DNA of 64,000 nucleotides from Alloascoidea africana (GCA_030581615.1 JAKTTT010000008.1:124001-188000), one strand, 5' to 3'. Positions 42,301 to 55,366 are shown, counted from the first letter of the stretch. Program-made: numbers and translations. Notes: generated by a model from the letters alone, not told the origin.

Positions 42301-43088
42301 AAAAGCGGTTGTTACCCGGGGACAATTCGGTTTTTGACCGGTCATTTGATAGCCATCTATGTCTTTTTTTCTATTTCAAGAGATGTGCAAAAAGCGCCCG
42401 TGGTGAAGAGCCTGACCTTCGAGTCCGGTAGAAAATCATAAGACCCAGGAATCATCACGAGAATTTACCTCGCAGCGGGCCAATCACAGCCAGCTAAGAG
42501 GAGGTTTTGGCCCTGTGAGCTTCTGATGATACCGTCACTTGGATGTCCTGATATATCAAGATGCGTCTTTCTCTCGCCATGTACGTGTCTCGATAAAGCT
42601 TAGAGAATGTTCTTGTTCAAATACGAGAAACCGCAGTACGCCACCTCGTTTGCAATTGTTCGCTGCTTTCTCGTTCTCACTCGCTTTGATCAAAAGCAAA
42701 GAAAAAGGGTGTTTTATGTCCGTTATGGCTATGCTGTTGATGATGCTGCTGATGATTAGGAGGAGGAGAAACGGACATTTCTTACTCTTCCCCCCCTTTC
42801 CTGCTTGGTTTAAAAGAGGAGGCCGGATCAAAGATGTCCTTTGGCCAAAGCAGTCCTTGTTCTGTCTTGAATTGCATGATTGAAAGATGATCAGTCTAAA
42901 TAAAATAAACATCTACAGTAAAAAAAGGAAAAAGAGACTCTTCATCTGGAATTTCTCTAGTAGAATTTGAATATATTCCAATCACAAAATGATGCCTGTC
43001 CAAGTGTTCAAAATGTCTAATACCTCTAAGATTCTAAAATTTCTCGTTTAACCTCCCCTTTTAATCGTGTTAACACGGCACCGCAAAC
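39373..43088. other. Long gene-free stretch between convergent genes
   Basis: 3.7 kb between the 3' ends of the globin gene and AVT3, unusually long for convergent yeast genes. Open frames stay below 120 codons and have no coding character. Seen inside: an AGTATAAAAG box at about 41978-41987 on the + strand, a near-perfect dyad GTGGACTAG-T-CTAGACCAC at 42071-42089, and a GATAAT microsatellite at about 42142-42180. It could hold a non-coding RNA, an origin or a decayed gene; none can be supported. Confidence 0.4.
42142..42192. repeat. GATAAT/GATAGC simple repeat
   Basis: GATAAT repeated three times followed by degenerate GATAGC and GGTGGT units; a microsatellite with no evident role. Confidence 0.6.
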
Positions 43089-45347
43089 CTATTCTTGGAT
43101 CCACCCTCTGAGCGATGTGAACGTTGTGTATGCCATGGCAGTAACGCCAAACGCGATGCCAACCAAATCCAAAAACCTTGAGGTTTTCGAGGTGAAACCC
43201 TTGAAATGTAAAAGGGGAGGATAGATATAGACCAATGGAATACATGCAAAACTTCCAATCAAGGAGACAAACTTGTCCAGATCGCTGGATCCAGCAATCG
43301 CAATCGCAGCGGCAACAGTAACAACAAAATAGCGGAACAGATTCTTGCCCAGTTTCACCCGAGGGTTATATTTCCCACTACCTCGGAACTGGAAAATTCC
43401 ATTCTCCATGATGCGAATAGCAGGGAAAAGCTGCAACGGTGTGCTTAACATGATTGCCAATGAGTAGAGAAGCTGAACAAGATTCACAAGAACATTGTCC
43501 TGGGGCAGATTCAGTATAACAACTGTTTTAACATTGGAGCCAAAAGCACAGTAACAGAGAACTGCAACGCCAACAAAGATTACAGATATGACAACCATAA
43601 CAATTGCAAGAACAGAGCGGAACTGCTCTGGCCGTTTCATAGACTCTTGCACTGGGATGATGAGGCCAATTCCTTCAAAAGTGAAAATCGCAGTCCCAAT
43701 GAAAAGGGTCCAGTCCTTGGGGTTGAAAAGTGCAATATCAGAAACTCCGTGGGATATCAGTGTCCCACTGCTGGAATAACAAATGTATATGAGACCGATA
43801 AATATGAAAAAGTTGGCAATGAACGCAGTGAAGGACAGCTTTCCGATATTCCTAATCATGGCCAAGGGCATGAATATCAAAGCCTGTATAATCACCAGCG
43901 TGTTTATGCCTAATTCATAACCAAAGACTGAAGTTGTGAATGCGCGTACATTTTCAGCGGTGAAGATGCAATAGGCAGAGGCAAATCCGATCTGTGATAT
44001 AACGATTGAAAACAGAATGATCTGTCTCATTTTTTCGCCGTAAAGAGCAAGACCCAAATCGCCAAATCCACTTACGCCAACTCTGCTCTTCGTATCAAGA
44101 AGTAATATGAAACACCAGTATGAAAGTAACGCGAAAAAAATCAGCACAAGAGAACTAAACAGTATCCCACCGTTCAGGTATGCTTTTGGAAGAAAGAGCA
44201 CTCCTGTGCCGACAAAACTTTTCAAGAGCAAGAATGAAGCTTTGAGCGCTGATACGTTTCCCTTTGGTTGTGGATGATGTCGAGCTATTGGTTTTATGTT
44301 TGGCAAAAGCTCGCTTCTTTCATCGTAATCCTCTATTGCACTTTCATCTGCTAATCTAGATGAAAGATGACGATGAAACCCTCGTTCAAGCTCATCTTGT
44401 TCGTCTTCTTCATCGTATTCTTCCAGCTCTTCACCGGCAAAATGTCCATAAATGCTAAGAAACTCGATAAAGTTGTTTGTCAAAAAGTTTCCTCCGATGT
44501 TATTTCCAGCAGTGCTGGGGGCAATACTTCCTGGTCGGTGGATACTGCTTGCTGAAGAGCCGGCTTTGTTTGCCAAAAAGCTTCTTCGAAAGCCTCCAGG
44601 GACACGAATTCCTTGGATATCTAGAGTCCCATCTTCTCGACTGAATGTACTATCTCTGCGGCTCATGCTTGAAAAAGACCGTGAGCGTCTCGTTCGTGAC
44701 TGCCGTATCTCCTCTTCTCTGTCTCGTTTCCAATTGTATAACTCTCTTGTCACATCGCCGCCTTGTAATTGTAAAGAATTGAACCCATCGTCTAGACCAG
44801 CACCAGCACCAGCACCAGCACCAGAGCCTGGTGCGTTTGGTGCAGCACTCTGGGAAGATTCTGGACCATTGCCATTACTATTCTCGTCACTCAAGTTCTT
44901 AGATTCAGTTCCGCTCACTAGATGGCGGCCAATAGTCTCAACAATATCACGTTCTGTTCCTGGGACAGCAAAGTGCCTCGAGGAGTTTGACTGCACTGAA
45001 GATGAGAGTCCAGTACCACTACCGTTATGGCCCTTCCGAATACTTTGGGCCTGAATCGGTACACCTACCTGGACTTTATTGGGGTTTGCTGACGAACCTC
45101 TTCTTGCCGTGGACGTTGAGCCATAGCCGTGGATGCTGTGCTGTGAGAGCGGCGTCGTTGAGATCATCTGGTCGATTTCGTTCATGTTGAGCCGATTGTC
45201 ATGGGACGAAGGCGCTGTTTTGATCACGATTGGCGCTGATAAGCGTGCCGTGGCCGTAGCCCGCGAATCCGCATTCGACACCGACAGTGGTGTCTGTGAC
45301 CGAGAGGGTGACGGCGAAGGCGAGGCGGATTTAGACGAAGGAGGCAT
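43089..45347 (-). CDS. AVT3: Vacuolar amino acid exporter Avt3/Avt4-like
   Basis: A 752-residue member of the amino acid/auxin permease family. The first 360 residues are cytosolic and Ser/Pro/Gly-rich with acidic patches (ELEEYDEEDEQDELE) and a Gly-Ala dipeptide run encoded by a short tandem repeat near 44797-44829. From about residue 364, eleven membrane segments follow, opening with the family motif LLLKSFVGTGVLFLPKAYLNGG and including FGDLGLALYG and FTFEGIGLIIPVQESM. Avt3 and Avt4 export neutral amino acids from the vacuole to the cytosol using the proton gradient; the long N-terminal extension is typical of Avt3/4 rather than Avt1/Avt2 or Avt5-7. The ATG at 45347 starts in a GC-rich region. 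The choice between AVT3 and AVT4 cannot be made here. Confidence 0.88.
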   Translation of the reverse strand: MPPSSKSASPSPSPSRSQTPLSVSNADSRATATARLSAPIVIKTAPSSHDNRLNMNEIDQMISTTPLSQHSIHGYGSTSTARRGSSANPNKVQVGVPIQAQSIRKGHNGSGTGLSSSVQSNSSRHFAVPGTERDIVETIGRHLVSGTESKNLSDENSNGNGPESSQSAAPNAPGSGAGAGAGAGLDDGFNSLQLQGGDVTRELYNWKRDREEEIRQSRTRRSRSFSSMSRRDSTFSREDGTLDIQGIRVPGGFRRSFLANKAGSSASSIHRPGSIAPSTAGNNIGGNFLTNNFIEFLSIYGHFAGEELEEYDEEDEQDELERGFHRHLSSRLADESAIEDYDERSELLPNIKPIARHHPQPKGNVSALKASFLLLKSFVGTGVLFLPKAYLNGGILFSSLVLIFFALLSYWCFILLLDTKSRVGVSGFGDLGLALYGEKMRQIILFSIVISQIGFASAYCIFTAENVRAFTTSVFGYELGINTLVIIQALIFMPLAMIRNIGKLSFTAFIANFFIFIGLIYICYSSSGTLISHGVSDIALFNPKDWTLFIGTAIFTFEGIGLIIPVQESMKRPEQFRSVLAIVMVVISVIFVGVAVLCYCAFGSNVKTVVILNLPQDNVLVNLVQLLYSLAIMLSTPLQLFPAIRIMENGIFQFRGSGKYNPRVKLGKNLFRYFVVTVAAAIAIAGSSDLDKFVSLIGSFACIPLVYIYPPLLHFKGFTSKTSRFLDLVGIAFGVTAMAYTTFTSLRGWIQE

Positions 45348-45599
45348 TTTGTGGGATCGGCTGGAGATGTTCAGTATGTGATGGAGGCTGGGAAGTGGAG
45401 GGAAGAGGGAAGAAGGGAGAGTTGGCTGCTTAGTGCAAACTTTACAGAACGTAAGGCACCGGGTCCTTCCAAACTGGAGGCTATTTCTACAAACCGATTT
45501 CTATTTCTATTTCTCTAACAGATAACACGCTTCTATACTGTATGGATGATCTTCTAGATATAACAAGAGTAAAGTATATATGGGGAAAAAAAAGTAGTA

Positions 45600-46783
45600 C
45601 TAGAACTTGAACACCTGCTGGGGGCCGAAATGAAGGTTTCCCAGAGCTCCTCGGACCTCTTTTTCTCGCCGTAGTCCACAAATTGCCTTATACATGGGGG
45701 GAGGACCGCAGACAAATATCTTCATTCCTCTGATGCCTGGAGGCGGGATGGCCTTTTTCAAAAACTCTTTGGTGATGTAGCCCGTACAGCCCTTCCACGT
45801 TTCGCCAGGCTTGTCCAAAAAGTAGTAGAGTTTGAAGCGGTCTGGGAAGATCGAGGCCAGCTCGTCCAGCTCTTGTTTTAGAATGATGTCGTCTTCGTTA
45901 ACGTTTCCGTAGATAAGAGTCACTTTGGAGACGTCTTTGGGATTGTCAAAGATCTCCAAGAGGACTTGGTACAAAGGGGCGATGCCTGTGCCACCGCCAA
46001 TCATGATAACGTCGTCGAGGTCGTTGGGAATCCACTTGTACTTGAGGATGGGTCCTTTAAAAGAGAGAGAATCTCCAATGTTCATGCTAAAGATATGGCC
46101 GGACATTAGGCCGTTTTTGTACTTTTTAATCACAAGCTCAATGTTTCCTCGTTCATTTGCCCTCGTTATCGGCGTGTAAGATCGAACTACAGTCTCGCCG
46201 TTTTCCATGTCCAACCGTGCCAGCAGAGAAGATGCGGTTGGAAGGCCTGCAATATGCTTTTTTGATGGGAGTGCAAATACAAATTTCTTGATCTAGGGGT
46301 TTCGAAGCAATCGGCTCAATGGTTAGTTGTCTGCCAAGTAAACAAGCGGTTGAAAAAAAAAAATTGAAAAGATTAAAAACTTACAACATCGGTTACAGGT
46401 TTGATTTCTATCAGCTAGAGCATGCCAAAGTTGGGAGCGTTAGAAGTCTTGATTGATTGACACAATCAACGTCTTTGTTAAGGCCACATACCTTCAAGTC
46501 AATCCACTTTGAGCCCGTGAATGTCGGGATGGGCTCATCTCCATAGTACGCTGATATAGAGCCCTGGGTCTGATGGGTAGAAAGGTGCCCCTATCCAAAA
46601 GAGTTAAAAAGAAGAATATGTTAGAGGATATTTTTATTTCGCTAGATCTCGATCTCCTGCATGATTGTGTCTCCCTTTTGACCGGAGTTTGGGTCTGGGA
46701 GGTTGTCCACGAAGACGAAGAGAATGGCCGAATGCGCATACCTGAACCTGAGCCAACCGGTCCATAGCCGTTGATTCCTTCAT
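45600..46783 (-). CDS. MCR1: NADH-cytochrome b5 reductase, Mcr1-like, four exons
   Basis: FAD enzyme passing electrons from NADH to cytochrome b5 and, in mitochondria, to D-erythroascorbyl radicals. Exons on the complement: 46783-46742, 46590-46492, 46414-46385 (30 nt), 46292-45600, giving 287 residues in frame. Introns have GTATGC, GTATGT and GTAAGT donors; an ACTAACC branch site is seen in the last. Motifs: KWIDLKLIEIKPVTDV (spanning exons 2-3), RSYTPIT for FAD, GGGTGIAPLYQ for NADH, CGPPPMY, and the ending QVFKF shared with Mcr1. The region above the chosen ATG looks like a pyrimidine-rich promoter and CA-rich leader. However, the frame stays open to an ATG at 46933, which would add 50 residues rich in Arg with a hydrophobic core, like the bipartite import signal of Mcr1. 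The start is therefore uncertain. Confidence 0.82.
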
Positions 46784-48446
46784 TGCTCGGACTGGGTAGT
46801 GTGTGTACGGTGTTGATGTGTGCAGACTGAGAAGAGAAAGTCGAGAGTTGACTCTGGCAAAAAGTATAAGAAGGGAGAAAAACGGTCGGGAAAAGTCGGT
46901 GCGAGAGTATAAAAGTCCGTCACGCCGTGTCATGCCATCTCATCGCACACCTTGGCAGCCACAGCGATGACTATCCGAAGCACTTTTTCGTTCGGACTGT
47001 TCGAACTGTTCGCATTGCTGACCCGAGCAGTAGGCAGAGGGTCATGACCTGGCCATAGTCCGGAACAGAGGGCAGTGAGCAGTGCAAGATCGAGTTTCTA
47101 CTGGAGTCCTACCAGTCACAAGGCTATGTATATCACACTTCCTCACACAGCGTGGATTTGGGCATCAGGAGCTCCCTCAGCACGCGCACTGGCACTGACC
47201 TTGTACAAATCAGGCGTATGCTATCTATTCTAAGCTACAGTAGAGAGCTATGTTGAGCTGGCATCGATCTTCCAAGAGCTGTTTATGGAATAAAGGACTT
47301 CTCGTTGCAATCTCTGGTCCTATCTGTGACTTATCTCCCTAGCACTGACTAAAAATTGCTCCCGTAGCTGATGCCAGGGCCTCAGCTCGCTAATCTGACT
47401 ACACTTCCATTGCAACCCTCGTTTTTGGTCCTTTTCGATCCCATCTTAGCCCAGACATAAACATTTGGACGAGGATGAAAAAACACGTGCCTTTAGTTCA
47501 ACATCAGTCCGGGTAACGGTTTAAGAGAACCAGACAAAAAGCAAAATGGGAAACTCCAGATTGAAATCGCCAGTTTGTTTGCCGTGCCCGTTTATCAAAA
47601 CCGTGCTCCACACCGGCTTAATCGGAGTCAGAGACTATCTCTTTTGCTGTACCCATTCCTATGTTCATTGATTAGACGCTGATACTTCAGTTTCAGGGGA
47701 ACGCAAGTTGCAGGAACCTGAACCCGAGGAACACAGTCTTGTTATTCCCCGTGCTAGTTAATTACGAGAACAATACGGCAGTTGCGTCATGGATTCTTTC
47801 TCTGTTTCTCCGTTCTTTCCTGCATTTTCATTTGCAATTAGGAATTGATCTCTTAGCACTGGAGCTAAGCAAATCTGCAAAACTCTAAAAAGGCATAAGG
47901 TTGCTCTAATATGGGATAAGGTAGACAGGTAAAACGACAAAAGATTGCTATCGATACTAAACAGTCCTTTTCAGGAATCCAATTGTCCACCTCTGGCATG
48001 TCAGAAACGTCTTTCGTCATCCATTTCCACCGCTCCAAAGTGTCAACAAACGTAGAGCATCCAAACCTTAGCACTGAAACTGCCGTCGCCGGTCCGGCTT
48101 TCCCGTTTCCTGTTTCCCGTCTCCTTGAGGAACAGAAAGCTAACTCTTGTTGTTTGTTGTTTATTTGCTTGTTTAGTTTGCTTGCAGTTGCCAAATAACT
48201 ATACCTGTCTTGAACATTTATCATTACATTATTAGGCTGTGTCTCGCTCACGTCCCTCCACAACATTTTCCATCCTCAGCGCTTTCTTTTTCTCTCTTCT
48301 TCTCTTCCTTACCGCTTGTCTCTTTCCCAGATCCCCAGGAACTGTAAATCACACTTTCCAATTGGTCTCATATCCTTACTCTAGATACCCCTTCCCTCTA
48401 CGGCAATTACTTTTTGAAATATCAATTGGATAAATAAATAGCAACA
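46784..48446. other. Divergent promoter region MCR1-NCE102
   Basis: 1.7 kb. Contains an AGTATAAAAG box at about 46908-46917 reading rightward and an AGGGG element near 47696. Small frames are without recognisable content. A pyrimidine-rich stretch near 48280-48330 precedes the NCE102 leader. Confidence 0.45.
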
Positions 48447-49118
48447 ATGGTAGACCTCGGCGGTAAAACAGCAGTGGATCTTCTACTTAGAGCCATCATC
48501 TTCATTTTCCTCATCATCATCTTGGGTCTTACTGGCAACCTGAGAGCGACTCAGTATGTCACAAACCCCCAGATAAACTTTAGGTATGGTCATTCTTTTT
48601 TCTCACATGTTTAGCGCGCGCTCTTTTCCCTTGACCCTTCCATCTATTGAATTGCTAGTGCTAGCCTACCCAGTTATCTAATATGGGTCAAGCATTGGGT
48701 ACATGAAACTGATCTAACAATACATAGTATCTTTGCTGCTGTATTCGGGCTCGTATTTGGAGTTTTCTATCAACTCCTTGGCCTCTTTTTTGAGGTGTTG
48801 TTGATGCCAATCCTCCTTTTCGTCTTTGATGGGCTCAACATCATCTTTCAGTTTGCAGCTGCCTGTGCAATTGCAGCCAGTATCCATGCACACTCTTGTA
48901 CAAACCAAGATTTTATCGAGAGAAACAAAATCACCCAGGGCTCTACTGATAGATGTCGAAAAGCACAGGCCAGTGTTGCCTTTTTGTATTTCAACACATT
49001 TTTGTTTGTCGCGACGTTGATTTTGGTTGCCCTCAGTTTGAGGAATAACGGATTATTCGGAACCGGGTCACAACGCCGTCGTACCGCCAAGACCGCAGCT
49101 GGGCCAGCCTCGGCTTGA
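48447..49118 (+). CDS. NCE102: Eisosome/MARVEL-domain protein Nce102, two exons
   Basis: A four-TM MARVEL protein of 175 residues that organises plasma-membrane eisosomes (MCC) and senses sphingolipids. Exon 1 is 48447-48583 and exon 2 is 48728-49118; the 144-nt intron has GTATGG and ACATAG ends with TCTAACA as branch site, and the sum (528 nt) is in frame. The joined protein reads NFS-IFAAVFGLVFG across the junction. Exon 2 carries the family landmarks FDGLNIIFQFAAACAIAASI, HAHSC, NKITQGSTDRCRKAQA and VAFLYFNTFLF, close to S. cerevisiae Nce102 (173 residues). The basic tail GTGSQRRRTAKT matches too. Divergent from MCR1. Confidence 0.93.
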
Positions 49119-49926
49119 TCTGGTCAATTTCCAGAACTTACAATTTTGTCAATTCAATTTCGATTTGAAGAATGATTGATCTTGAACTTGTTTCAATTTT
49201 CTTTTGGAAAAAGGCTGCTTAGCTTGAAAAGCTGTTTGATGTTGACACACACAACTTTAAACAGAGCTCAAAAACTTGTGTCTCTTGACACTCTTCTTTT
49301 GCTGTTACTATTATGTATTGATCCTCTCCTCCCAACTAATGTTGAGACTGGATCAGTTTTTGGCTTTCATTAATACCTTAACCTGCGCCGTTTGATTCTC
49401 CAGCCTACACAGTATTGTATTTGGTCTACCTCATGAGTTACATAAAACCTTAAAAATCAAAGTTCTAGAAAGATGTAATATACTCGATAGCTATTTCTTA
49501 TAAAGCTGGATAAGAGTAGAACTATTTGAATTTTCTACAATTCTAAAGTTTGAAAAGAGATGAATATTGGTGTAAAAAAGGACCATACTTTCACTAGTCT
49601 TTATGTCCCAGACCAAACGCTATATCCCTACTTCCTAGATCAATAATTAGTAGCAGCCAGAATCCTCACGGTCACCAACAAAAAAAAACCATCCCAGCCT
49701 GTACAGTTCATTGGGCTTCTTCACCCCAGATCAGGTTGGTGGAGTTGGCTCACAGCATCTCCTGTTATGTTAACAGGTTATATTTCATCACGTGCTGAAC
49801 TCATCCCTCTTAGTTATGAATTTTTCACTTTTTTTCTGTCTCAAGATTTAACAAGAGTTTTGCACTTTCTCTGACCTTTTTTTTCCTTTTGGTCTGCTAT
49901 ATTATGTAAATGCAAAAATTGGTATA
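49119..49926. other. NCE102-TCD1 spacer
   Basis: 0.8 kb of AT-rich DNA holding the NCE102 terminator and TCD1 promoter. Nothing else recognised. Confidence 0.5.
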
Positions 49927-51303
49927 ATGAACGACAAAAAGTATTCGCTTTATGCTCTTGGAGCTGCTGTTTTGGCTTCATCATCTGCAACCTTTCTCAT
50001 CTCTCAGTACTTTCACTCAAAAGCCTTACAGCAAGAGAGGACCAGAGCTTTGAAAGATTCCATTCCTGATATTGCCTATGATGAAGAACTTTCCCATGAG
50101 GCCACCGCAGTGCTGGTAAATGGGGAAAACAAGAAAAAGAACCACGACGAGGACTTGATCAGAGAACAACTCGCTAGGAACTATGCTTTTCTCGGTGAAA
50201 ATGGCATGTCTGACATCCGAAACAAGTTTATAATCGTTGTTGGCGCCGGGGGAGTTGGATCATGGACCGTAACGATGCTTGTACGCTCAGGAGTTGGTCG
50301 GATCAGAATCATCGATTTTGACCAGGTCACTCTGTCTTCTTTGAACCGTCATGCTGTGGCTGATCTTTCTGATGTTGGCACCCCAAAGGTGAAAACTTTG
50401 AAAACCCATCTTTCAAAAGTCGCACCTTGGTGCGAAATCGAGCCCGTCGCTGAGCTGTGGCAGGCGGCCGATGCTGAAAGGCTTCTTGGTGGGAACCCAG
50501 ACTATGTTGTTGACTGCATAGATAACATTGACACAAAAGTCGACTTGCTTCACTACTGCCACGAGCATGGAATTCCTGTGATCAGTTCGATGGGCGCTTC
50601 CTGTAAATCAGATCCAACACGCATCAACGTTGGCGACATTTCCATTTCGATCGAGGATGGACTTTCAAGGGCTGTACGGAGAAGACTAAAGCAGAAGGGC
50701 GTCATTACAGGCATTCCTGTAGTTTTTTCCTCCGAAAAGCCAGGACCCGACAAAGCTCAGCTGCTACCACTACCGGACGAAGAGTATGAAAAGGGAAATG
50801 TACAAGAGCTCGGCATTCTAAAGGACTTTCGTGTCCGTATCTTGCCTGTGTTGGGAACAATGCCAGGGATGTTTGGTCTCACTATCGCGACTCACATTCT
50901 GACCTCAATTGCAGGCTACCCAACCGAGTACATTGAGGGCAAAAAACGGATCAAAATTTGGGACGGCATATTACAAACTCTAGCAGGACAACAGGAACGA
51001 CTAGGCTCCACTACACGAAAGTTGCCGGTAAACTTGAACGACGTATGCTATCTTGTCGAGGAAGTGTTCAGGGGAAAGTCACCAATTTCCCACCAGTCAA
51101 CTAGACTAGCGTTGACACGATGGTACCATGACAGAAAACTAGAAATACAAAACATTGTTGTTGTTACAAAGGATGAGCAAAAATTCCACGAGGAGGAGGT
51201 ATTAAAGAAGGGCAAACGCCCAGAGGAAGTGTATGATAAAGAGGTTATTGATTTGGTGAACAAAAGATTCCAAGAGGAGGAATCATATAGCAAATATCGA
51301 TAA
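49927..51303 (+). CDS. TCD1: tRNA threonylcarbamoyladenosine dehydratase Tcd1/Tcd2
   Basis: A 458-residue E1-like enzyme that cyclises t6A37 to ct6A37 in tRNAs decoding ANN codons, in an ATP-dependent dehydration. The N terminus is a signal-anchor (LYALGAAVLASSSATFLIS), as in the yeast outer-mitochondrial-membrane Tcd proteins. The nucleotide loop is VVGAGGVGSWTVTMLVRSG (about 102-120). The IDFDQVTLSSLNRHA block and DCIDNIDTKVDLL follow, then SSMGASCKSDPTR. The length agrees with Tcd1 (429) and Tcd2 (447), and I cannot choose between them. The protein ends with a charged helix. The ATG follows an AT-rich leader. The window's own tRNA-Ile (AAT) decodes AUY codons and so is a likely t6A substrate class. 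Confidence 0.92.
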   Translation: MNDKKYSLYALGAAVLASSSATFLISQYFHSKALQQERTRALKDSIPDIAYDEELSHEATAVLVNGENKKKNHDEDLIREQLARNYAFLGENGMSDIRNKFIIVVGAGGVGSWTVTMLVRSGVGRIRIIDFDQVTLSSLNRHAVADLSDVGTPKVKTLKTHLSKVAPWCEIEPVAELWQAADAERLLGGNPDYVVDCIDNIDTKVDLLHYCHEHGIPVISSMGASCKSDPTRINVGDISISIEDGLSRAVRRRLKQKGVITGIPVVFSSEKPGPDKAQLLPLPDEEYEKGNVQELGILKDFRVRILPVLGTMPGMFGLTIATHILTSIAGYPTEYIEGKKRIKIWDGILQTLAGQQERLGSTTRKLPVNLNDVCYLVEEVFRGKSPISHQSTRLALTRWYHDRKLEIQNIVVVTKDEQKFHEEEVLKKGKRPEEVYDKEVIDLVNKRFQEEESYSKYR

Positions 51304-51627
51304 GCACTTCAACAACAAACGACAATACGCTTGAAATCTAAATTCAAGTGAGATAGATCGCTTGATAACGATAGATGTAATACTATTCTACATGTTTTTG
51401 TACCATCTTGAGAATTTTTTTAGTCAATTGTGTTTTCAGGTCATCACTTTCTGTAAAAAAACCATAGCTATCAGACAAACTCGCCCGTTCATTCAAAGAT
51501 TCTTGATTTTTTAGTCATTTTGATCGTCTTTTGTATTCACGTGGTTTGACATTTAAAACTGGAGATAGTGTGCCATTTTATTCTCCTCTTCTGATTTAAC
51601 GATTACCTCAAAATCAGAAACAGATAA
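51304..51627. other. TCD1-DAO1 spacer
   Basis: AT-rich terminator and promoter DNA; no distinct element seen. Confidence 0.5.
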
Positions 51628-52864
51628 ATGGCAAACATTGTGGTTATAGGGTATGCTTGGTGACGACCCTTTATGAGCAATAGCTAACATGGTAATGGCG
51701 TTTTGTAAAGAGCCGGGGTTACAGGATTAACTTCGGCTTATCTTCTTTTGCAACGGGGACACAACGTCACGGTCATTGCTCGTCATTTGCCTGGAGACTT
51801 GGATCTTCTCTATACCAGCCCCTGGGCCGGGGCCAATTGGAGCAGTAAGTGGCAAAGTTTAAGCCAACTCTTGGGCGCACAATTGCTAATGAGATTGCGA
51901 GAATAGGCTTTGCCAGTGCGGACGAATTCCAACTCCAAGAGTACGATAAGCCAGCTTACCGCGAGTTCCTCCGGCTGGCTAAAGAAGCACCGGAATCAGG
52001 CATCTGGGTGAGTTTTTCCTTCGCAACGCAACCGGTTTCAATCTTTAACTAATATTGGCAGTGCTTTAGACACAAACACAGTACAGATACATCCACAAGA
52101 AAAATGTGAAACCAGTGCCCTGGTATAAAGACTTTGTCGAAGATTTTGAGTTTCTCGACGCAAAGACATTACCCCCCGATATCGCATTTGGCTATAGCTT
52201 CAAAACGGTTGTCATCTCCACGACTCTTTACCTGCAGTATCTTCTGGCACAGGTCTCCAAATTCGGAGGCATTGTTAAACGAGTACATATTGACCATATT
52301 TCCGAGGCAAGCAAGTACCATAGCTCGGGTTTGAAACCAGATGTTATCGTGAACTGTACGGGACTTTTGGCTTCAAAACTCCAAGGTGTTGAGGATAGAG
52401 AGGTGTATCCCATCAGAGGGCAGTCAATTCTCGTCAGGAACAACACAAAACGTTTATTTTCCTGCAATTACATGGGCGAGCACTTTCCTTTGGAGTCCAT
52501 TATGATGATGCCCAGGAGGGAAGGAGGCACTTTCATTGGGGGTTGCTTCCAGCCTGGCTCTTGGGACGGTGTCCCAGATGAAGCCATGACCAAACGGTTT
52601 ATCGAGAAGGCAATCCACTATGCTCCAGATCTTTTGGAAGATGGGAAGAAAGAGCTGGATATTGTAAGAGTGCAAGTGGGACTACGTCCTGCTCGGAAGG
52701 GCAACTTGCGCTTAGAGAAAGAGATTATTCCTGGTGTTGGAAACGTGGTTCATAATTATGGAGCTGGCGGAACTGGATACCAGTCCTCTTATGGCACCGC
52801 AACCATTGTAACTGAGCTTGTTGATGAACTTGTTGCAAACGGAAAAAAGGAAAGCAAATTGTAG
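51628..52864 (+). CDS. DAO1: Peroxisomal D-amino-acid oxidase, four exons
   Basis: FAD enzyme oxidising D-amino acids to 2-oxo acids, ammonia and hydrogen peroxide. Exons: 51628-51650 (23 nt), 51711-51844, 51907-52007, 52082-52864; sum 1041 nt, 346 residues. Introns of 60, 62 and 74 nt have GTATGC, GTAAGT and GTGAGT donors and CTAAC/CTAAT branch sites. The first intron splits the FAD loop VIGAGVTGL inside its first glycine codon. SPWAGANWSS is rebuilt across intron 2. YPIRGQSILVRN, VGLRPARKG (substrate carboxylate arginine) and VVHNYGAGGTGYQSSYG are the family C-terminal motifs. The protein ends SKL, a PTS1 peroxisome signal. It resembles the Trigonopsis enzyme in length and motifs. D-aspartate oxidase specificity cannot be excluded. 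Confidence 0.93.
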
Positions 52865-53014
52865 CATTGACTAGAAATACTGGACATGCATTATAGATAG
52901 ACAAACGGGACACAAGTTAAATTATCACTAGTTTTCACTGAATCTGTCTGGTTCATCGTTTACGTTAAGCTTTATCATGAAAAATCTTCTATTTATTACT
53001 CTATTTCACAGTTT

Positions 53015-55366
<2,352 letters not shown>

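Noticed and set aside
42539-42883. A 114-codon frame in the convergent gap
   Set aside because: It begins with TTG rather than ATG at the given point, has skewed composition and an equally long frame lies on the other strand.
46908-46917. AGTATAAAAG box on the + strand with a 26-codon frame downstream at about 46968
   Set aside because: The frame is too short to support as a gene, and the box may simply be chance in the MCR1 promoter.
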